From Alectoria sarmentosa (taxonomy: Eukaryota > Ascomycota > Lecanoromycetes > Lecanorales > Parmeliaceae), in contig WOGZ01000126.1 in NCBI GenBank assembly GCA_009733775.1, positions 1 to 64,000 of the forward strand: a stretch of DNA of 64,000 bases, in the 5' to 3' direction. The notes under the pieces are model-generated. The model did not search any database. It saw only the letters and a program-made list of their open reading frames with translations, and was not told the origin of the DNA. Positions 11,274 to 22,916 of this stretch are shown in pieces. The number at the start of each line of letters is the position of its first letter. Position 1 is the stretch's first letter. The position numbers and the translations under genes are program-made.

Positions 11274-12644
11274 CTATAACTTCTTGTATTCTAGCTTGCC
11301 TTCGAGCTTCTTGGATTCTGCAACCTTCCTCACTGCCTTGTTGAAGTCATCTTGATTTATTGAATCTCTGTAGTCTTTGATAGCGAAAAGTCCCCTACAG
11401 ACAGTATGTCAGTTACCAAGTACGAAGGAGCCAACAACCGTGGACCTCCACTTACGCTTCTGTCACCACGTTGCGTAAATCTGCACCATTCAGCTGATCA
11501 CTCATCTTCACAACACTCTCAAAGTCGATCTCTCCTTCCAGAGATACACCGCTTGTGTGGATCTTGAGAATTTCCAATCGGCCAACCTCATTTGGTAGTG
11601 GAATTTCGATCTTCCTATCCAGTCGACCTGCTCTCAAGAGCGCGGGATCTAAGGTATCTGGTCGGTTGGTTGCCATTATGATCTTGGTCTTACCCAAGTA
11701 GTCGAAGCCGTCGAGCTGATTGAGCAGTTCCATGAGCGTGCGCTGGATTTCTCGGTCAGCAGACGTGCCCTCTGAGAATCGTCGTCCTCCGATGGCATCG
11801 ATCTCGTCCATGAAAATGATACATGGTTCATGTTCCTTAGCGTATCCGAACATTTCTCTTATCAAACGTGCTGATTCGCCGATATATTTGTCCACGATGG
11901 CAGAAGAGACAACTGTGATAAGAATCAGCAGACGTATTGGCGAGCTATATTGGGCAAATCACACCTTTCAAGAAATTGGTTTCCAACCCACTTGCCACTG
12001 CTCTTGCTAATAGTGTCTTTCCTGTGCCTGGGGGCCCGTAGAGTAAAACGCCCTTCGGCGGCTTGATGCCCACCCTCAGAAACAACTCCGGATTCTTTAG
12101 CGGCAGTTCGATGACCTCTCGTAATTCTCTTATCTGTTCGTTTAGTCCTCCAATGCCGCCGAAGCTGACTTGTCCCGGATCTTCCAACGACATGTTGTAC
12201 ACCAGTGGGTCCACTTCTCGAGGTAGCATGCGCATTATGGTAAGGGTAGTCATATCAAGAGCAACGCGCGTGCCTTGTTTCAGCTTAACCTTGTCGACCT
12301 TGGATCGGCAGCCAACAACGTAACGAGGACCGGATGATGCTTTGACGATGACTTGCAACGATCATATCAGCATTGTCGTATTTGCGGCATTGTTCTGTCA
12401 AATAGGTCTGGAACACGTAATACTCACACCTCTCCTCGTCCAGCTGCTTCAGAACCTCCCCTATGATTTGGCCCACACTTTGTAGCGCCTTGATATTGTC
12501 TTCCGTAGTATCAAAGTCCTTCTGTAGGCCTTTGATATCGATCCGCAGGGTCTTGAGCTTTGCTTCCATTTCCCTCAGCTCAAGAAGCTTGTTCTTGAAC
12601 TGCTCCAGAGCATCAGCCCTCTCTGGGTCCCCTTTGCCGTCCAT
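11274..12644 (-). CDS. RPT4: 26S proteasome regulatory ATPase subunit Rpt4
   Basis: One of six AAA ATPases of the 19S base that unfold substrates and feed them to the 20S core. Four exons are inferred: 12644-12428, 12351-11965, 11912-11456 and 11394-11274, giving 393 aa, close to the family length of about 390. The order is an N-terminal coiled coil (about 1-60), an OB fold, Walker A GPPGTGKT, Walker B IIFMDEIDAI, and the SRH with ATNRPDTLDPALLRAGR. The C-terminus KLEYKKL fits Rpt4, which lacks the HbYX gate-opening motif of Rpt2/3/5. The start at 12644 was preferred over the longer frame from 12794 because it gives the family length. It is divergent from MRI1 by 465 bp. Confidence 0.93.
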
Positions 12645-13109
12645 GTTTGCTACGAGCGAAGGCGAAGTGTCAAAGGTAAGACTTTCAGATTGATGACCCG
12701 CTTCGCCGAAGGGGCAGAGATGGTGAAGTTCCAAGCTGTCAGTTTCGAAATTATAAAGAGGATCCAAATTGCGAGTGATAGAGAACGTGTTCACTAAAGT
12801 TGTATGGGTGTTGGACTGTTGAACTGATCCGAAGATGAAGGCGCCGCTGGATGGTTTCAGGGAACTGAGATAGGTGCTGAATGCTCAGATTCCGGTGTGA
12901 AGAAAATAATCGCGATGAAGAGGTTCAAGTGCTGCCCTCGAACCATGACAGATGAGCTTGCCTCAGGGCTCCTTGACATCGGGAAGCTTGGCACTGACCA
13001 AGCGCTAGCAACCAAGCGTGCCTGCGAGTTCCACACGATTATTTGGGTATAATGTTCGATTCACAGACGTCGCCAGCAAGCTATTGACAGGATACACAGC
13101 TAGGCCATC
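12645..13109. promoter_or_regulatory. Divergent promoter region RPT4 / MRI1
   Basis: This 465-bp spacer must hold the promoters of both flanking genes, which are transcribed away from each other. I looked for a yeast-type proteasome box (GGTGGCAAA) and did not see one. No repeats were found. Confidence 0.5.
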
Positions 13110-14346
13110 ATGGTGCTCCAAGCCATGAAATACAGTCGTGGAAAGCTCGAGATCCTCGACCAGCTCCGACTACCCCACGAAGAGGTCTATATAGACATAC
13201 GGACAGTGCAGGATGCCTGGGATGCCATCCATTCTATGCAGGTTCGAGGAGCTCCAGCAATAGCAATTGTCGCTGCCCTCAGCGTAGCGGTCTGTCTCAG
13301 CCGGTGCAATGGAAATGGAGCTTGGCATGAGCGCCTTGGACCAGACATGACCGGCTCTGGCTTGATTATTCACAATCTCAGGTTCCTTCTTACGAGTAGG
13401 CCTACGGCTGTCAATCTTGGGGATGCTGTGAAGAAGCTAGAGAAAGTCGTTGATGCTGCCCAGGTCAAAGCCGGCGCAACTGACTTTGATATTAATGAGG
13501 CGTACATACAAGCAGCGGAGCAGATGCTCGTCGATGATGTACAGGACAATGAAAACATAGGGCGTTTTGGTGCTGACTGGATTCTGCGGCATTCCAATCT
13601 AATTCCACCAGTTGGAAAGATATCTGTCATTACACACTGCAATACTGGGTAAGTGTTGCCAGCATCTCATGCTCACGTTCTTGATCTGTCTTTAACGCCT
13701 TTTCCCAAGCTCGTTGGCAACTGCAGGCTACGGGACTGCTCTGGGTATTATACGAAGCCTTCACGCTCGTAATTTTCTCAAGCGAGTCTACTACACCGAG
13801 ACGAGACCCTATAACCAGGGATCTCGCCTCACAGGGTACGAGTTTCTTTATGATAAAATTCCCGCGACTCTCATTACAGATTCGATGGTTGGAGCACTCC
13901 TTGGTCTCAAAAGGGAATCAGAGAACATTTCGTGCATAATCGTTGGAGCAGACAGGGTGGCTGCAAATGGAGACACCGCAAACAAAATTGGCACATACGG
14001 TTTAGCAAATCTAGCAAGTTTCCACAGCGTCAAATTCATAGTGGCAGCGCCACGGACCACCATCGACTTAAGCACGGCTTCTGGCGCAGACATTCCTATT
14101 GAAGAACGCCCGCCCACCGAGGTGACAACGATGAAAGGCCGTCCTGTCAAGCGATTAGAGGATGGAAGCTTGAAGGTTGAAGGTGATGTTCAGGAGATCG
14201 CTATTGCAGCGGATCTCACTGGCGCTTGGAATCCGGCATTCGATGTGACCTGCTACAAACTAATCGATTGCATCGTAACCGAGAAAGGGGTTATTGAGAG
14301 GAGAGAAAATGGAGAATTCCACCTCGACGAGATCTTCCAAACGTAA
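13110..14346 (+). CDS. MRI1: Methylthioribose-1-phosphate isomerase
   Basis: Converts methylthioribose-1-phosphate to methylthioribulose-1-phosphate in the methionine salvage pathway; related to eIF2B alpha. Two exons are inferred, 13110-13648 and 13710-14346, joined by a 61-bp intron with a GTAAGT donor, giving 391 aa. The family blocks are present: VRGAPAIAIVAALS, the catalytic-cysteine motif THCNTG (split by the intron) followed by SLATAGYGTALG, and the catalytic-aspartate block GADRVAANGDTANKIGTY. C-terminal residues GAWNPAFDVTC also match. No missing key residue was seen. Confidence 0.93.
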
Positions 14347-14891
14347 GCGAGCAAATACCGGCACACAAGTAACCAATGGGCCGAATCTAAGACGGCACCC
14401 ATCGATTTACTTCGAGTCTAGGCGGTCAACTTGGAGAGGGCTGTGGTTGCCTTGCAGATCACTCGTTGCATGGCTTGACGAAAACACCGAGAATGAAAAC
14501 ATGGGCATTTGACACGTGCACAAAATTACGAATCAAGGTGGGGAAATGCTCTTTATCCACGTACTCACCTTTTCAGTCGCCATGTAAAGAGCTTTCTACA
14601 GCAAAGTCTTCGGCAGTGGATGAACAGGATAGATACATAGCTATCCTTGGGTCCAGAACAGTCCGTCAAAGGGGCTTGTGGCCCCAAATCCATGAAGTGT
14701 GGGACCCAGTAAGCAGACGGCCGCTGTAAAGTGTCAGTCCACCCGCCACAAAAAGACAAAGAATTCAAAGCCGATTGCATCCTTCCACGCGAATCATTGC
14801 CGCAGAAGCCTGTCAAGCATGAATTTCCACCAACGCAAATGCTTTCCCGAAACCTCTCGCCCCGAACAAAACGCCGGACTGAATGTTGCAA
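14347..14891. other. Convergent intergenic spacer
   Basis: A 545-bp spacer separates the 3' ends of MRI1 and the C2-domain gene. Several short ORFs overlap here on both strands, but none has recognisable protein features. No repeats were noted. Confidence 0.5.
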
Positions 14892-16697
14892 TCATTGACT
14901 CGACCCGGCCATGTCATCCTCTGTCTCCCTCTCCTCCCTCTCCCGGTCGCCCTTCCTTATATTTTCTACCTTCTGCAACGATTCTTCCACCTTTCCTTTC
15001 ACCTTGTTCTTAGTACTCGGTTTCGCTTCGCCCTCGACAATCCCCTCTTGCCGATCCAAATTTTCTTCGTCACTACTACTCATACTGCTACTGTCATTTT
15101 GGACAACGGCTTTATGGTTTCCCTCCGCCTTCTTCCGCTCTCTTTGTTCGTTCTTCCACTTGTCCATCTTCTCTTTGTCGCCGTTGCAATCTAACGTCAC
15201 GATCTTGATACCGGGAAGGCTCCTCAGCAGAAACTCTTTCAACTGAGGGAGTAATTTTGCATTAGGTCGATATGTGCCGCTATCGTTGTCAATGATGAGA
15301 GAATAGTAGGCTGGATCCTTGGGCGGCTCGTTCTCCGGGGGTCCGTTGTCCATCTCACTAGGAGGGTGTGTGGGTTGGTCGTCGGGAGAGCCTTCTTTGT
15401 GTGGCGTCTTGAGCCGCCTGATGAAGAATTCGCCGGAGAAGGCAATGTAGATGTTCACATCGCTATGCATGGTGTGTTTGCTCAGCAGATCAATTCCAAA
15501 TTCTTTGCCTGTCTCTGTGAAACGCCATATCCCGTCTAATGTCACTACATAAGTAAAAATCCTGCCGCCGCTGTCGTGATGAACGAGATCGAGGAATTGC
15601 AAGGTTAGGTCCCGGGAGGGAGAAGGAAAGGAGCCGTAGACGGTGTCGCGGTCGTAGTTATAAATCCGGTTGTGTTGATGGTGCAGGGCATGGTGGAGGA
15701 CGCGGCCGCGTAGAGATGTCGAGGTAAACATGCCTTTAACGAATGGTCTGAATTCTACGTAACGATGATAGAGGGATGCAGGGACGGGGCCGGCGAGCTG
15801 AATCTGGTTGGCTTGGAATCTGTGGAGAAGTTAGCCTGGTGCTCTTGAATTATACCAAGGTGGATGTGGCACTACTTACGCGTATCTCTCTGTCTTCCCA
15901 TCTTTGCCTGGCTCTTTTGTACCCGCCAGCCGACCGACCATGGGACTGAGATGCTGACTCCAATTGCAAGGCCCAACAGTCCAGAGCCTACCGCCATTAT
16001 CGGTATCTGTTTTGCCAAGCACTTCCACGCTGACGACCAATTGGCCTGACATGTGAAGGCCTCGATTGAACATGGCAGCGCAACCTCGTATGAAGTAGGC
16101 GCGCTTGCTTCCCATTCGTTTCTTGATCTTGTAAGACTGTTCTCTTATACCTCCGACATTCTCACTGAGACTATCGACATGTACGTGCACATTGCCCAGG
16201 CGATCGTCATGGTCGGCGGGGTCCTCGTCGTAGATTCGCGCTTTGAGCGCAAAGCCACTCGCAGGGACATTGGCCACGATCCATTCTGAGTTCCATTCTG
16301 GATCACAATTTCTTCTGATAGTAGGCGTACGAAATGTCATTGGGGGGTCTTGTTTGTGTCTTGTTGGCAGGCTGGTGCTCAAAGTAGCGAGCACGTATGG
16401 ATCCGAAGACATTGTGTTAATGTCAGCCATTGGGAGCTTGGAGGCTCGGTGGAATGTGAACTTGACATTAAGTCCTGGAGGAGCTCGAGGGAGGGCGGTG
16501 TCGTCAAAGCCTCCGGCAGGCTGTCCACCATCATCTTTTTTCTTTCCTTTGCCGTGCTTCTCCGCTTTGGCTTGCAAGGACTCTGCCTTTTGGTCGAGTT
16601 TTGTCGCGTAACCAATGCTGCGGTGGCCATTGGGCTGTGACATGGCCTTTCCCTCAGCCGTAATTAATTGCCTTTGTGGCGGGAATTGTATTGTCAA
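14892..16697 (-). CDS. C2-domain protein, fungal-conserved type
   Basis: Two exons are inferred, 16697-15880 and 15819-14892, with a 60-bp intron, giving 581 aa. An ATG at 16643 (Met19) is an alternative start. A C2 domain occupies about residues 75-215. It shows the expected acidic Ca2+-loop positions: SSDPYVLATL, NCDPEWNSEW and the Asp-rich DEDPADHDDRLGN. C2 domains bind membranes, often with Ca2+. The second half carries a conserved-looking block (RDTVYGSF, LTLQFLDLVHHD, DVNIYIAFSGEFFIRRL) of unknown role. The last 90 residues are a charged, low-complexity tail with acidic DEENLD and lysine-rich runs. No signal peptide or membrane segment is visible. A role in membrane association or lipid handling is inference. 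Confidence 0.75.
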
Positions 16698-17450
16698 AAG
16701 CCATAGAGATATTTCGAAGTCGGGGAACCAGCAAGACGGATTAATTACCTATTTCCATGTTCCAAGCTTTAGTTCAAATAGATTTACAGTAGTAGCACCA
16801 GTAGCGAACTAGGTACCTAGTACTACTACTACACAAGTGGCAAATCCTATTTGGACATCAATCATCACTCTGCATCCTCCAGGATTTGCCATTCGGACTA
16901 TACCGGTGTTGGCTGAGACCGCTTCGCTGCATCGTTGGCATGTCCATGTCGATGTCGATGTCGATGTCGACGTCGATGTGATCCAGCCTTTCGTCAAGGG
17001 ACTCACTGGAAATTTGTCCCCTCTGTGTGTACAAGATTGAACATTGTCCGAACTGGCATTTTCGCCTAGACCGGCCAATCCAACAGTCGCTCATGAAGTT
17101 GATCCAGCATCAGAAGCAAGGGAAGGTCTATTCCCTAGTCTTTATACTGCTCTTGCAATTCAGTCGACAACCCAGGGTGGCTTTGCAACAATGAGCAACG
17201 CTATCTCGACAGGACAATGGCAACGGGAATGCACCGACAGGTTGGTGATCTCCATGCACATGCAGATGCAGCCTCACCGAGGCATGGCAACACGTGACTG
17301 CTCCCATGACACCCTGAGAGCTGGTTTTCTTACCAGATTACCATGTTTTGCAACAATATCATTCGATCATTCGATCCTGTGACTACGCATCTTTTGACTA
17401 CTCGCCACCTTTTCAAACTTATTCAATATTCTCACCTTCTTCTCCTACGT
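16698..17450. other. Gene-poor region upstream of the C2 gene
   Basis: No gene was recognised. A hexamer microsatellite, (GATGTC)n with one variant, lies at about 16941-16979. A 112-aa open frame at 17044-17382 (+) has no recognisable domain and spans ordinary intergenic sequence, so it was not called. Confidence 0.5.
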
Positions 17451-18397
17451 GATGCCTTCCGAATTCATTCCCACTCTGTTCCTGCCGTCTGCAATATCGA
17501 GATAGCGAAGAAACCGTTGCTAGCCACAATGCCGGCCAAGCTTTCGAGAAGTTAACAATCCGTGCTCTCCAAGACCCACCACTTCCATACGCCAATCAGA
17601 TATATGCATTGGACTATGACAAGGAGCCGCATCTTAAAATCATCATCGATCTGGGCCACTACTGCCCAAGTCTCTGAACAACCTGATCTCAAGATGTCGT
17701 CCAGCGACTCCATTCATTTTTGCCCTCACGCAGTCCCATCATTCGAATCAATAGAACGCATCGTCGGATTACCAAAAATCAAAAAAGCCATTAAGGTCTT
17801 GACGCCCTGGCAATTTGGTCTGACCACCGAAACCCTTGCATCAGTGAGTTGTCATTTCCGAGACGTTTCCTCCTGGACGTTACTGCCTTTGGCATTGTGA
17901 GGCTTGTTCCAGGAGTAGAAGATTCCGGGACCTAGATCAAGACTCAAATTCGATCCCAAAAGAGATATATCGTTTCTCCACCACTTCGATACCGCATTAT
18001 ACAAGCCATACCGGATCCAACAGCGAATCACCCTGGCCTAAATCTCTGGCTACCTTTAATTTGGTGTGGGTAGCACTACCAATCATCTCATGACAAGTAA
18101 AGTAATGTTCGCACAGCGCCTTGCAAAAGCACTAGCGTCTATGGGATATTTCGCGCCGACTTCCCACTGATCCAATGGATCGGCAATTTTCTCGCTAGGC
18201 TGAGCCATTCGATGTACCTAGACCATCGGCAAGGATCACTAGTAATTTTGTACGGGTATAGCTTGATGTCCAAGTCTTACGAGAAGTTTTTGAACCTGGA
18301 CCTGGAACATCTGGAAGAGCAATGGCTTCGGCCCATGGATTTGAATGAGACCTACCAAGTGATTAGGAACAGGCGCTGTGGTCCTGAGGAACAGTAG
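17451..18397 (+). pseudogene. Fragmented coding-like region, unknown family
   Basis: Several plus-strand blocks look coding but could not be joined into one clean model. One (about 17530-17680) reads AFEKLTIRALQDPPLPYANQ and then HLKIIIDLGHYCPSL. Another (17700-17840) contains ESIERIVGLPKIKKAIKVL. A third (about 17940-18030) reads LKFDPKRDISFLHHFDTALY. The last (about 18130-18397) runs from YGIFRADFPLIQWIGNFLA to a stop after RRCGPEEQ. The FDPKRD block faintly recalls fungal 2EXR-type proteins, but this is weak. It may be a fast-evolving gene with several introns or a decaying copy. Confidence 0.3.
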
Positions 18398-18400
18398 TCG

Positions 18401-19569
18401 TTGTATGTTTGTTAATCAGAGGTCAACATGATCCGGACCCGGAATGAGAGCGTCCAAATTGTATTACTCCCCTTGGGCCGTGGAGACTCACGATGCATTG
18501 GAGGCGCTCGAAGGAGAGAACCTCATAAAGGCATGCCTGCACTCAATCAGGTTTTGCTAAAAGGGTGACTGGCTGCTTCTGGTCGGATGCTGGGCTTAAT
18601 GGAGGTGTGCCTGCTTGAGTACAAGGTCCCTAGGAGGGGCAGACAACAACGAAGCACTGCCATTGAGCCGCGACCTGAGGCAGAATGGGAGCAAGCTGCT
18701 AAGGACCGGGAGGACTGTTCAAGACGTCGAGAGCATGTGCCGGGGGTGGCTCGGATGGAGCTGAGCTTGCCTGGGTATTGGACCCCTGCGGAGATGTATA
18801 TGACTGTGGAACTGACTCCTTGGCCGCTGGCTTGGAAAGAAGGTGTATCGTTTCAACGAAATGAGAATAGCAGTTGGGAAGTGGAGAAATCAAATGCCAG
18901 GAGGCATCCCGCTTTTGAATCTTGAGGAGAGAGTATTATTGCCAAAGCTTGTGCGTAGGGTGAAATACCAAAATGTGTGGAACCGAGAGAGTGTACTTAC
19001 TTTCCGACGGGGCCATCAAGGGAGGAAAGAAAAGTATCTAGGACGATAGGACTATGTTCAATTCCCAGCAATCAACAATCGGATCAATAAAAGTCATTCC
19101 ACGTCTGTTGATCAGAATTGCTGGTCCTACAGTAAAGTAAGCAGTGTAGACAGAGCAAGTGATTATGTAACTCTATTTGATGGGGGACTTACGTAAGTAA
19201 GGGTCTCTTGGTCCAGGCCGGATCAAAGACGCATCGAGAACCACGGACCTTCAAGGGTCCAGTCCAGAGCCACACAGCCACAGGTTCACAAGGAGCTACA
19301 GTATCTTCGCTGCTGCAACCTTTCTTCACCTCTTTCTCTCTTTCTTTCTCTTTGACCCTTCTCTTATTGTTATTCGTCTTCTTCTTCTTCTTCTTCTTCT
19401 TCTTCTTCTTCTTTATCATCCAGGTCAAGTACTACTCCTCTACAGTACTGTACCAAGGTTGTAGAGTACGATTAACTCTTGTATCCATGCCGTTATTGAC
19501 ATTTACGCCATCCCAAGCGGTACTAGTACCTCTTCCACTCAAGCTTCGACGCCTCTTGTCTCGCCAGTC
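18401..19569. other. Intergenic region upstream of the CP2 factor
   Basis: No gene was recognised in about 1.2 kb. A 112-aa open frame (18587-18925, +) has no recognisable features. A (CTT)n microsatellite occupies about 19375-19413, inside a longer pyrimidine-rich tract that probably belongs to the promoter or 5' leader of the downstream gene. Confidence 0.5.
19375..19413. repeat. (CTT)n microsatellite
   Basis: About 13 uninterrupted CTT units sit roughly 160 bp upstream of the CP2 factor start codon. They generate poly-Phe and poly-Lys shadow ORFs. Confidence 0.9.
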
Positions 19570-22074
19570 ATGTTTCGCAAGCGGTACGCATGCTCATCTT
19601 CTCCCTATCAGCATCTGAAGTGTGGCATTGGCAAGCAGACTTTGCCGTTGATGTCGTGCACAAATAGAAAATGACATTGTTTGAATAGGCGGAGCTCCAA
19701 GAAGCTAGACATCGAGCTGTACGCCAGATTCAGGGAGAATCATCCTGATGTTAGCCCCGGTACTTCCGCACCCATTCATCTATCACTCGCCGAGTCCAAA
19801 CGCATCCTCAGATCCAGACGTAACGGCGAGGCGTAAGTATTTCATCTTCTTCTCACCAACACAGTTTCCCTCAATGGACTTGTGCTATTCCAGCGATGTC
19901 TTACACTGACGTCGTGAGTTGCAGTGATGCACACCATGCTGACATCATTGCACCGACATCCGGAGCCCCGTGGCTCTCCTCCGCAAACATTGTCTCCGTC
20001 GCACCGACGCCCTCCCTGACAGATGACTCTGCCTTGAGACGTACTCTTGTTGCTCGACACATAGAAGCTGAAGAGCGTAATCAGCCAACAGTCGCAGGAT
20101 CGAGCCAAACAATATCACCCGCCTCTGAGCACGATATATGGTCAGATTTTATCTTTCCTGAACATTTGCTCACTTCTGAGGCTATTCGGTCTTGTGACTT
20201 TCCGGACTTCCTGTCTTTTCTAACCCCACAAACTTCATTTCCAGAGACAATATCTTCTGCCTCGCCAGAGCTTCAACCTCTGTCACCTCTTGCGATTGAA
20301 GATGTCGCTGCTTCAAATTGCTTGGACGCTGTCGAGCCACATCAACTTGGAATCGTGGACACCTTCGGACCGGAAGCTGGAATTACCAAGTCAGCTCTAT
20401 CAGTGCAGTCCTCAGATGGGTGGGTCTTTGGTCCCGGTCTCTCTGCATGATCAACATTCACTGATATGATGATCCAAGGACCCGCTTTCGCCACAGACTT
20501 GACGCACCCCCTGCCTTGATGCTAAAGGGATCTGGTGAAAGCCCCATGACCTACTTAAACAAAGGCTCTCGTTATTCCATTTTAGTCGAAGATACGTTGC
20601 GTGCTGGATCGATCCCTGGTAAGAAGGTGTATTGCACGTCTGTGCAAGTCGTGTTCGACACGGAGCAACAAAGACAACATCCTTTAGCCTATTGGCAATT
20701 GTGGGAACAGAACCGAGAGGACGACGAGGTCCGCTGTGTTGAAGGAAAGTCTCAGGCCATTGAATACGTGGCCCCTCACGAATCTGATCATCAGGACCAC
20801 GTGGCAACTCTCCAGGTTGTTCACTCTGATGGCTTCTCGTTGATGTGGAGCGCAGACAACAACAATAACATGAGACAATTCCCTGTTGGAGTTCGGTTAA
20901 ATTTCCGGTCAACCGACTTCAGTCATTGCAAAGGAGTCATCGGTAGGTTTATCCGACATCTTAGTTGCCTAATATTGTCCGAAGTTTGAGCCTTGAGACT
21001 CGTCTCGGGAGTGCATAATTTGGAGACATGCCCAAAGACTCAAAACCCCATCTTGGGTAGATGATGCTGACTCCGAAATTATGAACAGGGGTTACAATGC
21101 GACTATGCAGTAAAACCGAAGAAATATCGACCAGCTCAGTACAGTCTTTCATACCGAATCCAGGAATGAGCTTTTGCAGGATCAAGTCATTCAGAAGTCA
21201 TGGTGCAGAGCGCAAGAATGCCAATGACATGGCCATTGCGGACAAACGCATCAGAAGACTGAAGCAGCAATTAGTGCAATCGCAGACACGTCAGACAGCA
21301 AAAGACAATAAACTTGGTAGGGATAAAAGTAAGACGCCGAGAATTCCAGGAGCGAGAACAAATCATCAGGGTGGGCTACTTTGTAAGATCAAGAACTTGC
21401 AACAGAACTGCACTTCAACCCAGCCGTACACCTTCCTCGACCAGCAAGGCGAGAAGCAGCAAGACTATGATTGGCCCCCATCACCCCACAAGGACGAAGC
21501 TCCTGAATCGCCAGAAGCTTGGTCGACATTGTCAGCTTTGGCTCCACGGAGCGGCTCGGTGCCGATGACGTCGGGACCCAACCACGCTATATCCCCGTCG
21601 CAGTTAATTCAGAGTCCAACTCCACCATGGTATGATGAGTCGCAGCAAAGGACGTCGACACGAAGTCTTCCGGAAAGGATTAAGAACAGAAGGCACGCGG
21701 GTATCAAAGTTGCTTGCTTTTACATACGTCCAGTCGGCTGCAACTATATAAGCCCGAATGACCATTACATAGCAATATACCTTTCTGAGCGCACAGCTTG
21801 CGAACTTACTAAGAGGATCGCTGAAGCCGTCTCGGTTAGTAGGGTTGGGCAAACAACATGGTCTACTATCAAGGGTTTAACCATCCTAGTCGATGACGAC
21901 GTAGTTGCAAACATGACGGAAGGCCAGGATATGCAGGTAGAAGCAAAAACGGCCGCACCCAGATCATACCTCAGAATGCAGTCGAGCAACGACTCTGCTC
22001 ATAAGGAATCTTTTTATGAGCATGGAGGGAGTCAAGATGCTCGAGAGTTAGTCGACTTCAACCTCGTGTTTTGA
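19570..22074 (+). CDS. Grainyhead/CP2-family transcription factor
   Basis: Five exons are inferred: 19570-19583, 19689-19832, 19925-20419, 20479-20942 and 21089-22074, giving 700 aa. The first exon is only 14 nt (MFRK plus part of a codon). The N-terminal 220 residues are acidic and Ser/Thr/Pro-rich, as in an activation region. The CP2 DNA-binding domain begins about residue 218 (RFRHRLDAPP, then SPMTYLNKGSRYSI) and runs through FRSTDFSHCKGVIG. A basic helix follows (KRIRRLKQQL). The C-terminal ubiquitin-fold dimerisation domain contains CFYIRP, AIYLSERTACELTKRIAEA and KGLTILVDDDVV followed by MTEGQDMQ. A Neurospora relative is linked to conidial separation and cell-wall remodelling; a similar role here is inference. 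Confidence 0.88.
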
Positions 22075-22372
22075 TAATGTCCTGAGATGGAGCATCCGAC
22101 GGCGGAGATGAAGATTGGGTGAAAGGTCAAGGGTCATAGCTGTAATTTTAGCATGGCGAGGACAACGTACATATGGGATAAAATAGGTGACGACATAATG
22201 ACGTGCAGGATTCACATGCCTTGTTTGAGAAATATTCCCAGTATTACAACCTAGAGTCCTGGATCTGTCTTACTAATTTACTTTAGATGTTGAAAATCAA
22301 GTCTGGCTTAGCTCTGCAATGGCGTCGTTTTAGAGTGCATTTGATTGAATGTGTATTGGTCTCAGAAGGACG
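22075..22372. other. Spacer after the CP2 factor
   Basis: About 300 bp of AT-rich sequence with no coding features, between the CP2 gene stop and the aquaporin relic. Confidence 0.5.
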
Positions 22373-22916
22373 CTAGTCATTGTTCACTGTTGGTGGGTCA
22401 GGAAACATGTACGATACGAGTCCAATTCGAGTCCAATTGCAAAAAGCCCACGGAGCATCTGAGCCGTGACAAGTATGAGTCCACGGGTCCAAGGGAGGGT
22501 ATTGGACATCATCATTCCGAGCCTCACCCGGCGTTTCTCCGTATATCTTGTCGGAGCCACGATTCAGCAAGCAATATTTATAGCAAGGTGGAAATATCCC
22601 CCGCTGATCCTGTAAAACATCTACGCGGGGACAGCAAAGGAGAAACCGAATGGAAGGCTAATGAATGATAACTGTTGCAGACCCCAAGCCGAAGCTGGAA
22701 TAACGGTATTGGCGATTTGAGTACCACCGAAGACAAAGAAGAAGAACACAAGTAGTGGTGCCAACGAATCATCCAGAAATTGGCAACATGGCGTCCACGC
22801 ACGGTCTTGGGGAGTACATCCCATGTTCTTTTGCTGTTGCTGTTCTCATGGTCTTGAAAATGAGGTGAGTTGCGTCGAGAAGGGTCACCCTGTCGATGGT
22901 TGAAAGATTTCTGCAT
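22373..22916 (-). pseudogene. Aquaporin (MIP family) pseudogene
   Basis: Reading the minus strand across frames recovers a decayed aquaporin. An N-terminal leader gives MQKSFNHRQG and later VLPKTVRGRHVA. FVGTTT follows in a second frame, then in a third frame FFFFVFGGTQIANT. That frame continues through FISLPFGFSFAVPA, a TAG stop, MFYRISGGYFHLAINIAC, a TGA stop, and TLPWTRGLILVTAQMLRGL. This matches the first half of fungal aquaporins, including the region where the first NPA motif should lie; that motif is destroyed (FHLAI). There are at least two frameshifts and two in-frame stops. The second half of the channel is absent, so no function is possible. Identification is by motif order. Confidence 0.75.

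Noticed and set aside
14883..15246. Two open frames of about 100-110 codons on the plus strand
   Set aside because: They lie antisense to the low-complexity end of the C2-domain gene, which has far better support.
18587..18925. 112-aa open frame upstream of the CP2 factor
   Set aside because: No domain, no splice context and comparable frames on the other strand; kept only as a note.
19189..19618. Poly-Phe and poly-Lys open frames
   Set aside because: They are translations of a (CTT)n microsatellite on both strands, not proteins.
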